A DNA stretch of 64,000 nt from Hexactinellida sp. DTS-2022 (taxonomy: Eukaryota; Porifera; Hexactinellida), in assembly GCA_028753945.1 (NCBI GenBank), contig JAPNXP010000002.1:15499330-15563329 (forward strand), in the 5' to 3' direction. The notes beneath the pieces were generated by a model that worked only from the letters and a program-made list of their open reading frames with translations, had not been told where the DNA came from and ran no database searches. Below are positions 44,848 through 59,100 of this stretch, piece after piece; within the stretch, counting starts at the first letter, position 1; each line of letters opens with the position of its first letter. A program made the position numbers and the translations under genes.

Positions 44848-45251
44848 GTATTCCAGAAACTAATGAAAAATCTAAAATTACAGCTGTGCCGATGCAATTT
44901 TGTTTTGGAGGTACTATCACGGAATTTTTGTCCCCTTGGAAAATTTAATGGAATTTTGATCCCGAATCGATTTTTCGAGGTTGAATTTTCCAGTGACAGG
45001 CTATTCATAAAAGTTTTGGTCGGATATAAACACACCGATTCTAAGAAGATATCGGATTTAACTAAGAACAGTATGTTGAAAAACGTATAAGAACATGTTG
45101 GTTAAAAGCACATTAAGTGCAGTTCCCGACGATGTGCTTATAACCGGGATCCAAAATATACCGATGAATCGCTTAGGCTACTATTCTAGTAATACGGTAA
45201 GTAAATATAGACCAAACTTAGAGGGAACAATTTTCCACAAAAAGATCAAGG
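44848..45251. other. Spacer upstream of the TRAF-like gene
   Basis: It contains the second copy of the AAAATCTAAAATTA repeat (44865-44890) and a MITE fragment (about 45092-45152, CAGTTCCCGACGATGTGC then TTATAACCGGGATCC). No gene is visible. Confidence 0.5.
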
Positions 45252-46010
45252 CCCGTATTCACTAAGATTACTTAGTACTTAAGTACTAAGTATATACTTA
45301 AGGGGAACACTTAGTGAATTTTCAACATTCGAATTTGAGAAAGTTGAAATAGCCATTAATTTACTCTATAACTATCTAGTAAATATCCATAATATTAGAA
45401 GTTGCGAATTCATATATCCTCGGTTATAGCTAATTCAAATTTCTATACTATACTGATCCATACTAGCCAATTATCGACGATTTACTATCTAGAATTAAAA
45501 TTTCGAATAGTAACCTCAATTATGAATTGTTCCTTACTCTATTTAGCGACGTCTGGCCATGTACGATTTTTTATTTTGGACTTAAAATTTTATATATTTT
45601 ATTTTTAGAAATTTATCTATAAAATATACATATTTTTAATACAAAATATGTATATTTTATAGATAAATTTCTAGTCCAAAATAAAAAATCGTACATGGCC
45701 AGACGTCACTAAATAGAGTAAGGTACAATTCATAATTGAGGTTACTATTCGAAATTTTAATTCTAGATAGTAAATCGTCGATAATTGGCTAGTATGGATC
45801 AGTATAGTATAGAAATTTGAATTAGCTATAACCGAGGATATATGAATTCGCAACTTCTAATATTATGGATATTTACTAGATAGTTATAGAGTAAATTAAT
45901 GGCTATTTCAACTTTCTCAAATTCGAATGTTGAAAATTCACTAAGTGTTCCCCAAGTATGTACTTAAGTACACACTTAAATCTTAGTGAATACCAATCTT
46001 AGTGAATACG
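45252..46010. mobile_element. Large palindromic fold-back element
   Basis: Two arms of about 350-385 bp are inverted copies. The left arm starts CCCGTATTCACTAAGATTAC and the right arm ends AATCTTAGTGAATACGA. They are centred near 45640 on the palindrome AAAATATACATATTTTT / AAAAATATGTATATTTT. Both arms contain the same 60-codon open frame on opposite strands (starts MRIHISSVIANSNFYTILIH). The right arm lacks about 27 bases present on the left near the centre and has a few substitutions. No transposase is encoded. Confidence 0.9.
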
Positions 46011-46020
46011 ACTTAAGTCT

Positions 46021-47165
46021 TGACACAAGATAACTCAGAAGTCACTTTGAATGGCGAGAGGTTTCACTAGGACCAAACATTCACACTTTAATTGCAGTGG
46101 ATTTAACCCCGATACATACTAGAAAGTTAGTAAAAGTGATGATTTCTAGTATATCCGATGAACCCTTTATAAGACGATTTTGTTACTCTAAAAAATGCAT
46201 GACGACCCGAAACAAGTTCCTTTTCACGGGACACAATATAACTGACATTAAAAAAAGATAGTTTTCACAAGGCAACCCTTCCAACACAATTCAAATAGCA
46301 CTTCTTTACACCGAAAACTCTCATTATATTCCATTAAAAACATAGATTTTAAATTTCAGCAAATGGACCAGTTAGAAGACGATTTGGTGACTAAAAATAA
46401 TAGTCCAGATTTAGAAAAGGCTATTCTAGACACCAGTTAACCCAGGAGTCACTTAACTATGCGAGTGGTTTACTGGGAGCCATACATTCACACTTTAATT
46501 GCACTTATTTTAACCTTGATCCATACTAGAAAATTAGCAACAGTGATGTTTTTACTATATCCAATGAACCCTTCATAAGATAATTTTGTTACTATAAAAA
46601 AGACAAAACGAACCGGAAAGAGTTCATTTTCACGACGCTGCATAGAACTGACATTGAATAGAGACAGTTTTCACAAGGCAACCGTTCAAAGTCAATACAA
46701 ATAGCAGTCACTGCTTTACCCCGGAAACTCGCATTAGAATACATTAAATACATAGATTTTAAATTTAAGCAAATGGACCAGTTAGAAGACGCTTTGGTGA
46801 TCATAAAAAATTGTCTCGATTTAGAATTGGCTATTCTTGACACTGGAATACACCAAAGTCACTTAACTATGCGAGTGGTTTACTAGGAGCCATACATTCA
46901 CACTTTAATTGCACTTATTTTAACCTTGATCCATACTAGAAAATTAGCAACAGTGATGATTTTAACTACATCCAATGAACCCTTCATAAGACAATTTTGT
47001 TACTATAAAAAAGACATGACGAACCGGAAAGAGTTCATTTTCACGAGGCTGCATAGAACTGACATTGAATAGAGACAGTTTTCACAAGGCAACCGTTCAA
47101 AGTCAATACAAATGGCAGTCACTGCTTTACCCCGGAAACTCGCATTAGAATCCATTAAAAACATA
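46021..47165. repeat. Three decayed copies of a repeat of about 410 bp
   Basis: GTCACTT followed by ATGCGAGTGG-type sequence recurs at 46041, 46448 and 46858 (spacing 407 and 410). Each copy continues through ACATTCACACTTTAATTGCA, AACCCTTCATAAGACAATTT and AAGGCAACCGTTCAAAGTCA to AAATGGACCAGTTAGAAGAC. Copies 2 and 3 are closer to each other than to copy 1. The third breaks into the satellite at about 47166. Confidence 0.88.
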
Positions 47166-50100
47166 GATTCTTTCACTCCCTTCGTTCCCAGCCAATTTTT
47201 AACCAACAAAAAATAGATTTTAAGAATGCTATAAAAGTCCATTTGGAAGGTGACTGTTTGACAATAAACAATCCAGGTCACTTTAAAAAGAGATTTACTT
47301 TTCACCAGACATCCCAAACATCACATAGGATAGCCATCCTTTACAATATATTCCATCAAGACAATTAAATAGAAGAATTCTTTCACTCTCCTTCGTTCCC
47401 AGCCAATTTTTAACCAACCAAAGATAGATTTTAAGAATGCTATAAAAGTCCATTTGGAAGGTGACTGTTTGACAATAAACAATCCAGGTCACTTTAAAAA
47501 GAGATTTACTTTTCACCAGACATCCCAAACATCACATAGGATAGCCATCCTTTACAATATATTCCATCAAGACAATTAAATAGAAGAATTCTTTCACTCT
47601 CCTTCGTTCCCAGCCAATTTTTAACCAACCAAAGATAGATTTTAAGAATGCTATAAAAGTCCATTTGGAAGGTGACTGTTTGACAATAAACAATCCAGGT
47701 CACTTTAAAAAGAGATTTACTTTTCACCAGACATCCCAAACATCACATAAAGATAGCCAGTCCTTTCACTATACCCCATCAAACACAATTAAGAAGAAGA
47801 ATTCTATCACTCCCTTCGTTCCCAGCCAATTTTTAACCAACCAAAGATAGATTTTAAGAATGCTATAAAAGTCCATTTGGAAGGTGACTGTTTGACAATA
47901 AACAATCCAGGTCACTTTAAAAAGAGATTTACTTTTCACCAGACATCCCAAACATCACATAAAGATAGCCAGTCCTTTCACTATACCCCATCAAACACAA
48001 TTAAGAAGAAGAATTCTATCACTCCCTTCGTTCCCAGCCAATTTTTAACCAACCAAAGATAGATTTTAAGAATGCTATAAAAGTCCATTTGGAAGGTGAC
48101 TGTTTGACAATAAACAATCCAGGTCACTTTAAAAAGAGATTTACTTTTCACCAGACATCCCAAACATCACATAGGATAGCCATCCTTTACAATATATTCC
48201 ATCAAGACAATTAAATAGAAGAATTCTTTCACTCTCCTTCGTTCCCAGCCAATTTTTAACCAACCAAAGATAGATTTTAAGAATGCTATAAAAGTCCATT
48301 TGGAAGGTGACTGTTTGACAATAAACAATCCAGGTCACTTTAAAAAGAGATTTACTTTTCACCAGACATCCCAAACATCACATAGGATAGCCATCCTTTA
48401 CAATATATTCCATCAAGACAATTAAATAGAAGAATTCTTTCACTCTCCTTCGTTCCCAGCCAATTTTTAACCAACCAAAGATAGATTTTAAGAATGCTAT
48501 AAAAGTCCATTTGGAAGGTGACTGTTTGACAATAAACAATCCAGGTCACTTTAAAAAGAGATTTACTTTTCACCAGACATCCCAAACATCACATAGGATA
48601 GCCATCCTTTACAATATATTCCATCAAGACAATTAAATAGAAGAATTCTTTCACTCTCCTTCGTTCCCAGCCAATTTTTAACCAACCAAAGATAGATTTT
48701 AAGAATGCTATAAAAGTCCATTTGGAAGGTGACTGTTTGACAATAAACAATCCAGGTCACTTTAAAAAGAGATTTACTTTTCACCAGACATCCCAAACAT
48801 CACATAGGATAGCCATCCTTTACAATATATTCCATCAAGACAATTAAATAGAAGAATTCTTTCACTCTCCTTCGTTCCCAGCCAATTTTTAACCAACCAA
48901 AGATAGATTTTAAGAATGCTATAAAAGTCCATTTGGAAGGTGACTGTTTGACAATAAACAATCCAGGTCACTTTAAAAAGAGATTTACTTTTCACCAGAC
49001 ATCCCAAACATCACATAGGATAGCCATCCTTTACAATATATTCCATCAAGACAATTAAATAGAAGAATTCTTTCACTCTCCTTCGTTCCCAGCCAATTTT
49101 TAACCAACCAATGATAGATTTTAAGAATGCTATAAAAGTCCATTTGGAAGGTGACTGTTTGACAATAAACAATCCAGGTCACTTTAAAAAGAGATTTACT
49201 TTTCACCAGACATCCCAAACATCACATAGGATAGCCATCCTTTACAATATATTCCATCAAGACAATTAAATAGAAGAATTCTTTCACTCTCCTTCGTTCC
49301 CAGCCAATTTTTAACCAACCAAAGATAGATTTTAAGAATGCTATAAAAGTCCATTTGGAAGGTGACTGTTTGACAATAAACAATCCAGGTCACTTTAAAA
49401 AGAGATTTACTTTTCACCAGACATCCCAAACATCACATAGGATAGCCATCCTTTACAATATATTCCATCAAGACAATTAAATAGAAGAATTCTTTCACTC
49501 TCCTTCGTTCCCAGCCAATTTTTAACCAACCAAAGATAGATTTTAAGAATGCTATAAAAGTCCATTTGGAAGGTGACTGTTTGACAATAAACAATCCAGG
49601 TCACTTTAAAAAGAGATTTACTTTTCACCAGACATCCCAAACATCACATAAAGATAGCCAGTCCTTTCACTATACCCCATCAAACACAATTAAGAAGAAG
49701 AATTCTATCACTCCCTTCGTTCCCAGCCAATTTTTAACCAACCAAAGATAGATTTTAAGAATGCTATAAAAGTCCATTTGGAAGGTGACTGTTTGACAAT
49801 AAACAATCCAGGTCACTTTAAAAAGAGATTTACTTTTCACCAGACATCCCAAACATCACATAAAGATAGCCAGTCCTTTCACTATACCCCATCAAACACA
49901 ATTAAGAAGAAGAATTCTATCACTCCCTTCGTTCCCAGCCAATTTTTAACCAACCAAAGATAGATTTTAAGAATGCTATAAAAGTCCATTTGGAAGGTGA
50001 CTGTTTGACAATAAACAATCCAGGTCACTTTAAAAAGAGATTTACTTTTCACCAGACATCCCAAACATCACATAGGATAGCCATCCTTTACAATATATTC

Positions 50101-53100
50101 CATCAAGACAATTAAATAGAAGAATTCTTTCACTCTCCTTCGTTCCCAGCCAATTTTTAACCAACCAAAGATAGATTTTAAGAATGCTATAAAAGTCCAT
50201 TTGGAAGGTGACTGTTTGACAATAAACAATCCAGGTCACTTTAAAAAGAGATTTACTTTTCACCAGACATCCCAAACATCACATAAAGATAGCCAGTCCT
50301 TTCACTATACCCCATCAAACACAATTAAGAAGAAGAATTCTATCACTCCCTTCGTTCCCAGCCAATTTTTAACCAACCAAAGATAGATTTTAAGAATGCT
50401 ATAAAAGTCCATTTGGAAGGTGACTGTTTGACAATAAACAATCCAGGTCACTTTAAAAAGAGATTTACTTTTCACCAGACATCCCAAACATCACATAGGA
50501 TAGCCATCCTTTACAATATATTCCATCAAGACAATTAAATAGAAGAATTCTTTCACTCTCCTTCGTTCCCAGCCAATTTTTAACCAACCAAAGATAGATT
50601 TTAAGAATGCTATAAAAGTCCATTTGGAAGGTGACTGTTTGACAATAAACAATCCAGGTCACTTTAAAAAGAGATTTACTTTTCACCAGACATCCCAAAC
50701 ATCACATAGGATAGCCATCCTTTACAATATATTCCATCAAGACAATTAAATAGAAGAATTCTTTCACTCTCCTTCGTTCCCAGCCAATTTTTAACCAACC
50801 AAAGATAGATTTTAAGAATGCTATAAAAGTCCATTTGGAAGGTGACTGTTTGACAATAAACAATCCAGGTCACTTTAAAAAGAGATTTACTTTTCACCAG
50901 ACATCCCAAACATCACATAGGATAGCCATCCTTTACAATATATTCCATCAAGACAATTAAATAGAAGAATTCTTTCACTCTCCTTCGTTCCCAGCCAATT
51001 TTTAACCAACCAAAGATAGATTTTAAGAATGCTATAAAAGTCCATTTGGAAGGTGACTGTTTGACAATAAACAATCCAGGTCACTTTAAAAAGAGATTTA
51101 CTTTTCACCAGACATCCCAAACATCACATAGGATAGCCATCCTTTACAATATATTCCATCAAGACAATTAAATAGAAGAATTCTTTCACTCTCCTTCGTT
51201 CCCAGCCAATTTTTAACCAACCAAAGATAGATTTTAAGAATGCTATAAAAGTCCATTTGGAAGGTGACTGTTTGACAATAAACAATCCAGGTCACTTTAA
51301 AAAGAGATTTACTTTTCACCAGACATCCCAAACATCACATAGGATAGCCATCCTTTACAATATATTCCATCAAGACAATTAAATAGAAGAATTCTTTCAC
51401 TCTCCTTCGTTCCCAGCCAATTTTTAACCAACCAAAGATAGATTTTAAGAATGCTATAAAAGTCCATTTGGAAGGTGACTGTTTGACAATAAACAATCCA
51501 GGTCACTTTAAAAAGAGATTTACTTTTCACCAGACATCCCAAACATCACATAGGATAGCCATCCTTTACAATATATTCCATCAAGACAATTAAATAGAAG
51601 AATTCTTTCACTCTCCTTCGTTCCCAGCCAATTTTTAACCAACCAAAGATAGATTTTAAGAATGCTATAAAAGTCCATTTGGAAGGTGACTGTTTGACAA
51701 TAAACAATCCAGGTCACTTTAAAAAGAGATTTACTTTTCACCAGACATCCCAAACATCACATAGGATAGCCATCCTTTACAATATATTCCATCAAGACAA
51801 TTAAATAGAAGAATTCTTTCACTCTCCTTCGTTCCCAGCCAATTTTTAACCAACCAAAGATAGATTTTAAGAATGCTATAAAAGTCCATTTGGAAGGTGA
51901 CTGTTTGACAATAAACAATCCAGGTCACTTTAAAAAGAGATTTACTTTTCACCAGACATCCCAAACATCACATAGGATAGCCATCCTTTACAATATATTC
52001 CATCAAGACAATTAAATAGAAGAATTCTTTCACTCTCCTTCGTTCCCAGCCAATTTTTAACCAACCAATGATAGATTTTAAGAATGCTATAAAAGTCCAT
52101 TTGGAAGGTGACTGTTTGACAATAAACAATCCAGGTCACTTTAAAAAGAGATTTACTTTTCACCAGACATCCCAAACATCACATAGGATAGCCATCCTTT
52201 ACAATATATTCCATCAAGACAATTAAATAGAAGAATTCTTTCACTCTCCTTCGTTCCCAGCCAATTTTTAACCAACCAATGATAGATTTTAAGAATGCTA
52301 TAAAAGTCCATTTGGAAGGTGACTGTTTGACAATAAACAATCCAGGTCACTTTAAAAAGAGATTTACTTTTCACCAGACATCCCAAACATCACATAAAGA
52401 TAGCCAGTCCTTTCACTATACCCCATCAAACACAATTAAGAAGAAGAATTCTATCACTCCCTTCGTTCCCAGCCAATTTTTAACCAACCAAAGATAGATT
52501 TTAAGAATGCTATAAAAGTCCATTTGGAAGGTGACTGTTTGACAATAAACAATCCAGGTCACTTTAAAAAGAGATTTACTTTTCACCAGACATCCCAAAC
52601 ATCACATAGGATAGCCATCCTTTACAATATATTCCATCAAGACAATTAAATAGAAGAATTCTTTCACTCTCCTTCGTTCCCAGCCAATTTTTAACCAACC
52701 AAAGATAGATTTTAAGAATGCTATAAAAGTCCATTTGGAAGGTGACTGTTTGACAATAAACAATCCAGGTCACTTTAAAAAGAGATTTACTTTTCACCAG
52801 ACATCCCAAACATCACATAGGATAGCCATCCTTTACAATATATTCCATCAAGACAATTAAATAGAAGAATTCTTTCACTCTCCTTCGTTCCCAGCCAATT
52901 TTTAACCAACCAAAGATAGATTTTAAGAATGCTATAAAAGTCCATTTGGAAGGTGACTGTTTGACAATAAACAATCCAGGTCACTTTAAAAAGAGATTTA
53001 CTTTTCACCAGACATCCCAAACATCACATAAAGATAGCCAGTCCTTTCACTATACCCCATCAAACACAATTAAGAAGAAGAATTCTATCACTCCCTTCGT

Positions 53101-56100
53101 TCCCAGCCAATTTTTAACCAACCAAAGATAGATTTTAAGAATGCTATAAAAGTCCATTTGGAAGGTGACTGTTTGACAATAAACAATCCAGGTCACTTTA
53201 AAAAGAGATTTACTTTTCACCAGACATCCCAAACATCACATAGGATAGCCATCCTTTACAATATATTCCATCAAGACAATTAAATAGAAGAATTCTTTCA
53301 CTCTCCTTCGTTCCCAGCCAATTTTTAACCAACCAAAGATAGATTTTAAGAATGCTATAAAAGTCCATTTGGAAGGTGACTGTTTGACAATAAACAATCC
53401 AGGTCACTTTAAAAAGAGATTTACTTTTCACCAGACATCCCAAACATCACATAGGATAGCCATCCTTTACAATATATTCCATCAAGACAATTAAATAGAA
53501 GAATTCTTTCACTCTCCTTCGTTCCCAGCCAATTTTTAACCAACCAAAGATAGATTTTAAGAATGCTATAAAAGTCCATTTGGAAGGTGACTGTTTGACA
53601 ATAAACAATCCAGGTCACTTTAAAAAGAGATTTACTTTTCACCAGACATCCCAAACATCACATAGGATAGCCATCCTTTACAATATATTCCATCAAGACA
53701 ATTAAATAGAAGAATTCTTTCACTCTCCTTCGTTCCCAGCCAATTTTTAACCAACCAAAGATAGATTTTAAGAATGCTATAAAAGTCCATTTGGAAGGTG
53801 ACTGTTTGACAATAAACAATCCAGGTCACTTTAAAAAGAGATTTACTTTTCACCAGACATCCCAAACATCACATAAAGATAGCCAGTCCTTTCACTATAC
53901 CCCATCAAACACAATTAAGAAGAAGAATTCTATCACTCCCTTCGTTCCCAGCCAATTTTTAACCAACCAAAGATAGATTTTAAGAATGCTATAAAAGTCC
54001 ATTTGGAAGGTGACTGTTTGACAATAAACAATCCAGGTCACTTTAAAAAGAGATTTACTTTTCACCAGACATCCCAAACATCACATAGGATAGCCATCCT
54101 TTACAATATATTCCATCAAGACAATTAAATAGAAGAATTCTTTCACTCTCCTTCGTTCCCAGCCAATTTTTAACCAACCAAAGATAGATTTTAAGAATGC
54201 TATAAAAGTCCATTTGGAAGGTGACTGTTTGACAATAAACAATCCAGGTCACTTTAAAAAGAGATTTACTTTTCACCAGACATCCCAAACATCACATAGG
54301 ATAGCCATCCTTTACAATATATTCCATCAAGACAATTAAATAGAAGAATTCTTTCACTCTCCTTCGTTCCCAGCCAATTTTTAACCAACCAAAGATAGAT
54401 TTTAAGAATGCTATAAAAGTCCATTTGGAAGGTGACTGTTTGACAATAAACAATCCAGGTCACTTTAAAAAGAGATTTACTTTTCACCAGACATCCCAAA
54501 CATCACATAGGATAGCCATCCTTTACAATATATTCCATCAAGACAATTAAATAGAAGAATTCTTTCACTCTCCTTCGTTCCCAGCCAATTTTTAACCAAC
54601 CAAAGATAGATTTTAAGAATGCTATAAAAGTCCATTTGGAAGGTGACTGTTTGACAATAAACAATCCAGGTCACTTTAAAAAGAGATTTACTTTTCACCA
54701 GACATCCCAAACATCACATAAAGATAGCCAGTCCTTTCACTATACCCCATCAAACACAATTAAGAAGAAGAATTCTATCACTCCCTTCGTTCCCAGCCAA
54801 TTTTTAACCAACCAAAGATAGATTTTAAGAATGCTATAAAAGTCCATTTGGAAGGTGACTGTTTGACAATAAACAATCCAGGTCACTTTAAAAAGAGATT
54901 TACTTTTCACCAGACATCCCAAACATCACATAGGATAGCCATCCTTTACAATATATTCCATCAAGACAATTAAATAGAAGAATTCTTTCACTCTCCTTCG
55001 TTCCCAGCCAATTTTTAACCAACCAAAGATAGATTTTAAGAATGCTATAAAAGTCCATTTGGAAGGTGACTGTTTGACAATAAACAATCCAGGTCACTTT
55101 AAAAAGAGATTTACTTTTCACCAGACATCCCAAACATCACATAGGATAGCCATCCTTTACAATATATTCCATCAAGACAATTAAATAGAAGAATTCTTTC
55201 ACTCTCCTTCGTTCCCAGCCAATTTTTAACCAACCAAAGATAGATTTTAAGAATGCTATAAAAGTCCATTTGGAAGGTGACTGTTTGACAATAAACAATC
55301 CAGGTCACTTTAAAAAGAGATTTACTTTTCACCAGACATCCCAAACATCACATAAAGATAGCCAGTCCTTTCACTATACCCCATCAAACACAATTAAGAA
55401 GAAGAATTCTATCACTCCCTTCGTTCCCAGCCAATTTTTAACCAACCAAAGATAGATTTTAAGAATGCTATAAAAGTCCATTTGGAAGGTGACTGTTTGA
55501 CAATAAACAATCCAGGTCACTTTAAAAAGAGATTTACTTTTCACCAGACATCCCAAACATCACATAGGATAGCCATCCTTTACAATATATTCCATCAAGA
55601 CAATTAAATAGAAGAATTCTTTCACTCTCCTTCGTTCCCAGCCAATTTTTAACCAACCAAAGATAGATTTTAAGAATGCTATAAAAGTCCATTTGGAAGG
55701 TGACTGTTTGACAATAAACAATCCAGGTCACTTTAAAAAGAGATTTACTTTTCACCAGACATCCCAAACATCACATAGGATAGCCATCCTTTACAATATA
55801 TTCCATCAAGACAATTAAATAGAAGAATTCTTTCACTCTCCTTCGTTCCCAGCCAATTTTTAACCAACCAAAGATAGATTTTAAGAATTCTATAAAAGTC
55901 CATTTGGAAGGTGACTGTTTGACAATAAACAATCCAGGTCACTTTAAAAAGAGATTTACTTTTCACCAGACATCCCAAACATCACATAGGATAGCCATCC
56001 TTTACAATATATTCCATCAAGACAATTAAATAGAAGAATTCTTTCACTCTCCTTCGTTCCCAGCCAATTTTTAACCAACCAAAGATAGATTTTAAGAATG

Positions 56101-59100
56101 CTATAAAAGTCCATTTGGAAGGTGACTGTTTGACAATAAACAATCCAGGTCACTTTAAAAAGAGATTTACTTTTCACCAGACATCCCAAACATCACATAG
56201 GATAGCCATCCTTTACAATATATTCCATCAAGACAATTAAATAGAAGAATTCTTTCACTCTCCTTCGTTCCCAGCCAATTTTTAACCAACCAAAGATAGA
56301 TTTTAAGAATGCTATAAAAGTCCATTTGGAAGGTGACTGTTTGACAATAAACAATCCAGGTCACTTTAAAAAGAGATTTACTTTTCACCAGACATCCCAA
56401 ACATCACATAGGATAGCCATCCTTTACAATATATTCCATCAAGACAATTAAATAGAAGAATTCTTTCACTCTCCTTCGTTCCCAGCCAATTTTTAACCAA
56501 CCAAAGATAGATTTTAAGAATGCTATAAAAGTCCATTTGGAAGGTGACTGTTTGACAATAAACAATCCAGGTCACTTTAAAAAGAGATTTACTTTTCACC
56601 AGACATCCCAAACATCACATAGGATAGCCATCCTTTACAATATATTCCATCAAGACAATTAAATAGAAGAATTCTTTCACTCTCCTTCGTTCCCAGCCAA
56701 TTTTTAACCAACCAAAGATAGATTTTAAGAATGCTATAAAAGTCCATTTGGAAGGTGACTGTTTGACAATAAACAATCCAGGTCACTTTAAAAAGAGATT
56801 TACTTTTCACCAGACATCCCAAACATCACATAGGATAGCCATCCTTTACAATATATTCCATCAAGACAATTAAATAGAAGAATTCTTTCACTCTCCTTCG
56901 TTCCCAGCCAATTTTTAACCAACCAAAGATAGATTTTAAGAATGCTATAAAAGTCCATTTGGAAGGTGACTGTTTGACAATAAACAATCCAGGTCACTTT
57001 AAAAAGAGATTTACTTTTCACCAGACATCCCAAACATCACATAGGATAGCCATCCTTTACAATATATTCCATCAAGACAATTAAATAGAAGAATTCTTTC
57101 ACTCTCCTTCGTTCCCAGCCAATTTTTAACCAACCAAAGATAGATTTTAAGAATGCTATAAAAGTCCATTTGGAAGGTGACTGTTTGACAATAAACAATC
57201 CAGGTCACTTTAAAAAGAGATTTACTTTTCACCAGACATCCCAAACATCACATAAAGATAGCCAGTCCTTTCACTATACCCCATCAAACACAATTAAGAA
57301 GAAGAATTCTATCACTCCCTTCGTTCCCAGCCAATTTTTAACCAACCAAAGATAGATTTTAAGAATGCTATAAAAGTCCATTTGGAAGGTGACTGTTTGA
57401 CAATAAACAATCCAGGTCACTTTAAAAAGAGATTTACTTTTCACCAGACATCCCAAACATCACATAGGATAGCCATCCTTTACAATATATTCCATCAAGA
57501 CAATTAAATAGAAGAATTCTTTCACTCTCCTTCGTTCCCAGCCAATTTTTAACCAACCAAAGATAGATTTTAAGAATGCTATAAAAGTCCATTTGGAAGG
57601 TGACTGTTTGACAATAAACAATCCAGGTCACTTTAAAAAGAGATTTACTTTTCACCAGACATCCCAAACATCACATAGGATAGCCATCCTTTACAATATA
57701 TTCCATCAAGACAATTAAATAGAAGAATTCTTTCACTCTCCTTCGTTCCCAGCCAATTTTTAACCAACCAAAGATAGATTTTAAGAATGCTATAAAAGTC
57801 CATTTGGAAGGTGACTGTTTGACAATAAACAATCCAGGTCACTTTAAAAAGAGATTTACTTTTCACCAGACATCCCAAACATCACATAGGATAGCCATCC
57901 TTTACAATATATTCCATCAAGACAATTAAATAGAAGAATTCTTTCACTCTCCTTCGTTCCCAGCCAATTTTTAACCAACCAAAGATAGATTTTAAGAATG
58001 CTATAAAAGTCCATTTGGAAGGTGACTGTTTGACAATAAACAATCCAGGTCACTTTAAAAAGAGATTTACTTTTCACCAGACATCCCAAACATCACATAG
58101 GATAGCCATCCTTTACAATATATTCCATCAAGACAATTAAATAGAAGAATTCTTTCACTCTCCTTCGTTCCCAGCCAATTTTTAACCAACCAAAGATAGA
58201 TTTTAAGAATGCTATAAAAGTCCATTTGGAAGGTGACTGTTTGACAATAAACAATCCAGGTCACTTTAAAAAGAGATTTACTTTTCACCAGACATCCCAA
58301 ACATCACATAGGATAGCCATCCTTTACAATATATTCCATCAAGACAATTAAATAGAAGAATTCTTTCACTCTCCTTCGTTCCCAGCCAATTTTTAACCAA
58401 CCAAAGATAGATTTTAAGAATGCTATAAAAGTCCATTTGGAAGGTGACTGTTTGACAATAAACAATCCAGGTCACTTTAAAAAGAGATTTACTTTTCACC
58501 AGACATCCCAAACATCACATAGGATAGCCATCCTTTACAATATATTCCATCAAGACAATTAAATAGAAGAATTCTTTCACTCTCCTTCGTTCCCAGCCAA
58601 TTTTTAACCAACCAAAGATAGATTTTAAGAATGCTATAAAAGTCCATTTGGAAGGTGACTGTTTGACAATAAACAATCCAGGTCACTTTAAAAAGAGATT
58701 TACTTTTCACCAGACATCCCAAACATCACATAAAGATAGCCAGTCCTTTCACTATACCCCATCAAACACAATTAAGAAGAAGAATTCTATCACTCCCTTC
58801 GTTCCCAGCCAATTTTTAACCAACCAAAGATAGATTTTAAGAATGCTATAAAAGTCCATTTGGAAGGTGACTGTTTGACAATAAACAATCCAGGTCACTT
58901 TAAAAAGAGATTTACTTTTCACCAGACATCCCAAACATCACATAAAGATAGCCAGTCCTTTCACTATACCCCATCAAACACAATTAAGAAGAAGAATTCT
59001 ATCACTCCCTTCGTTCCCAGCCAATTTTTAACCAACCAAAGATAGATTTTAAGAATGCTATAAAAGTCCATTTGGAAGGTGACTGTTTGACAATAAACAA

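Noticed and set aside
47180-47210. CENP-B-box-like TTCGTT in the satellite monomer
   Set aside because: CTTCGTTCCCAGCCAAT keeps only the first part of the CENP-B core; the required later CGGG is absent.
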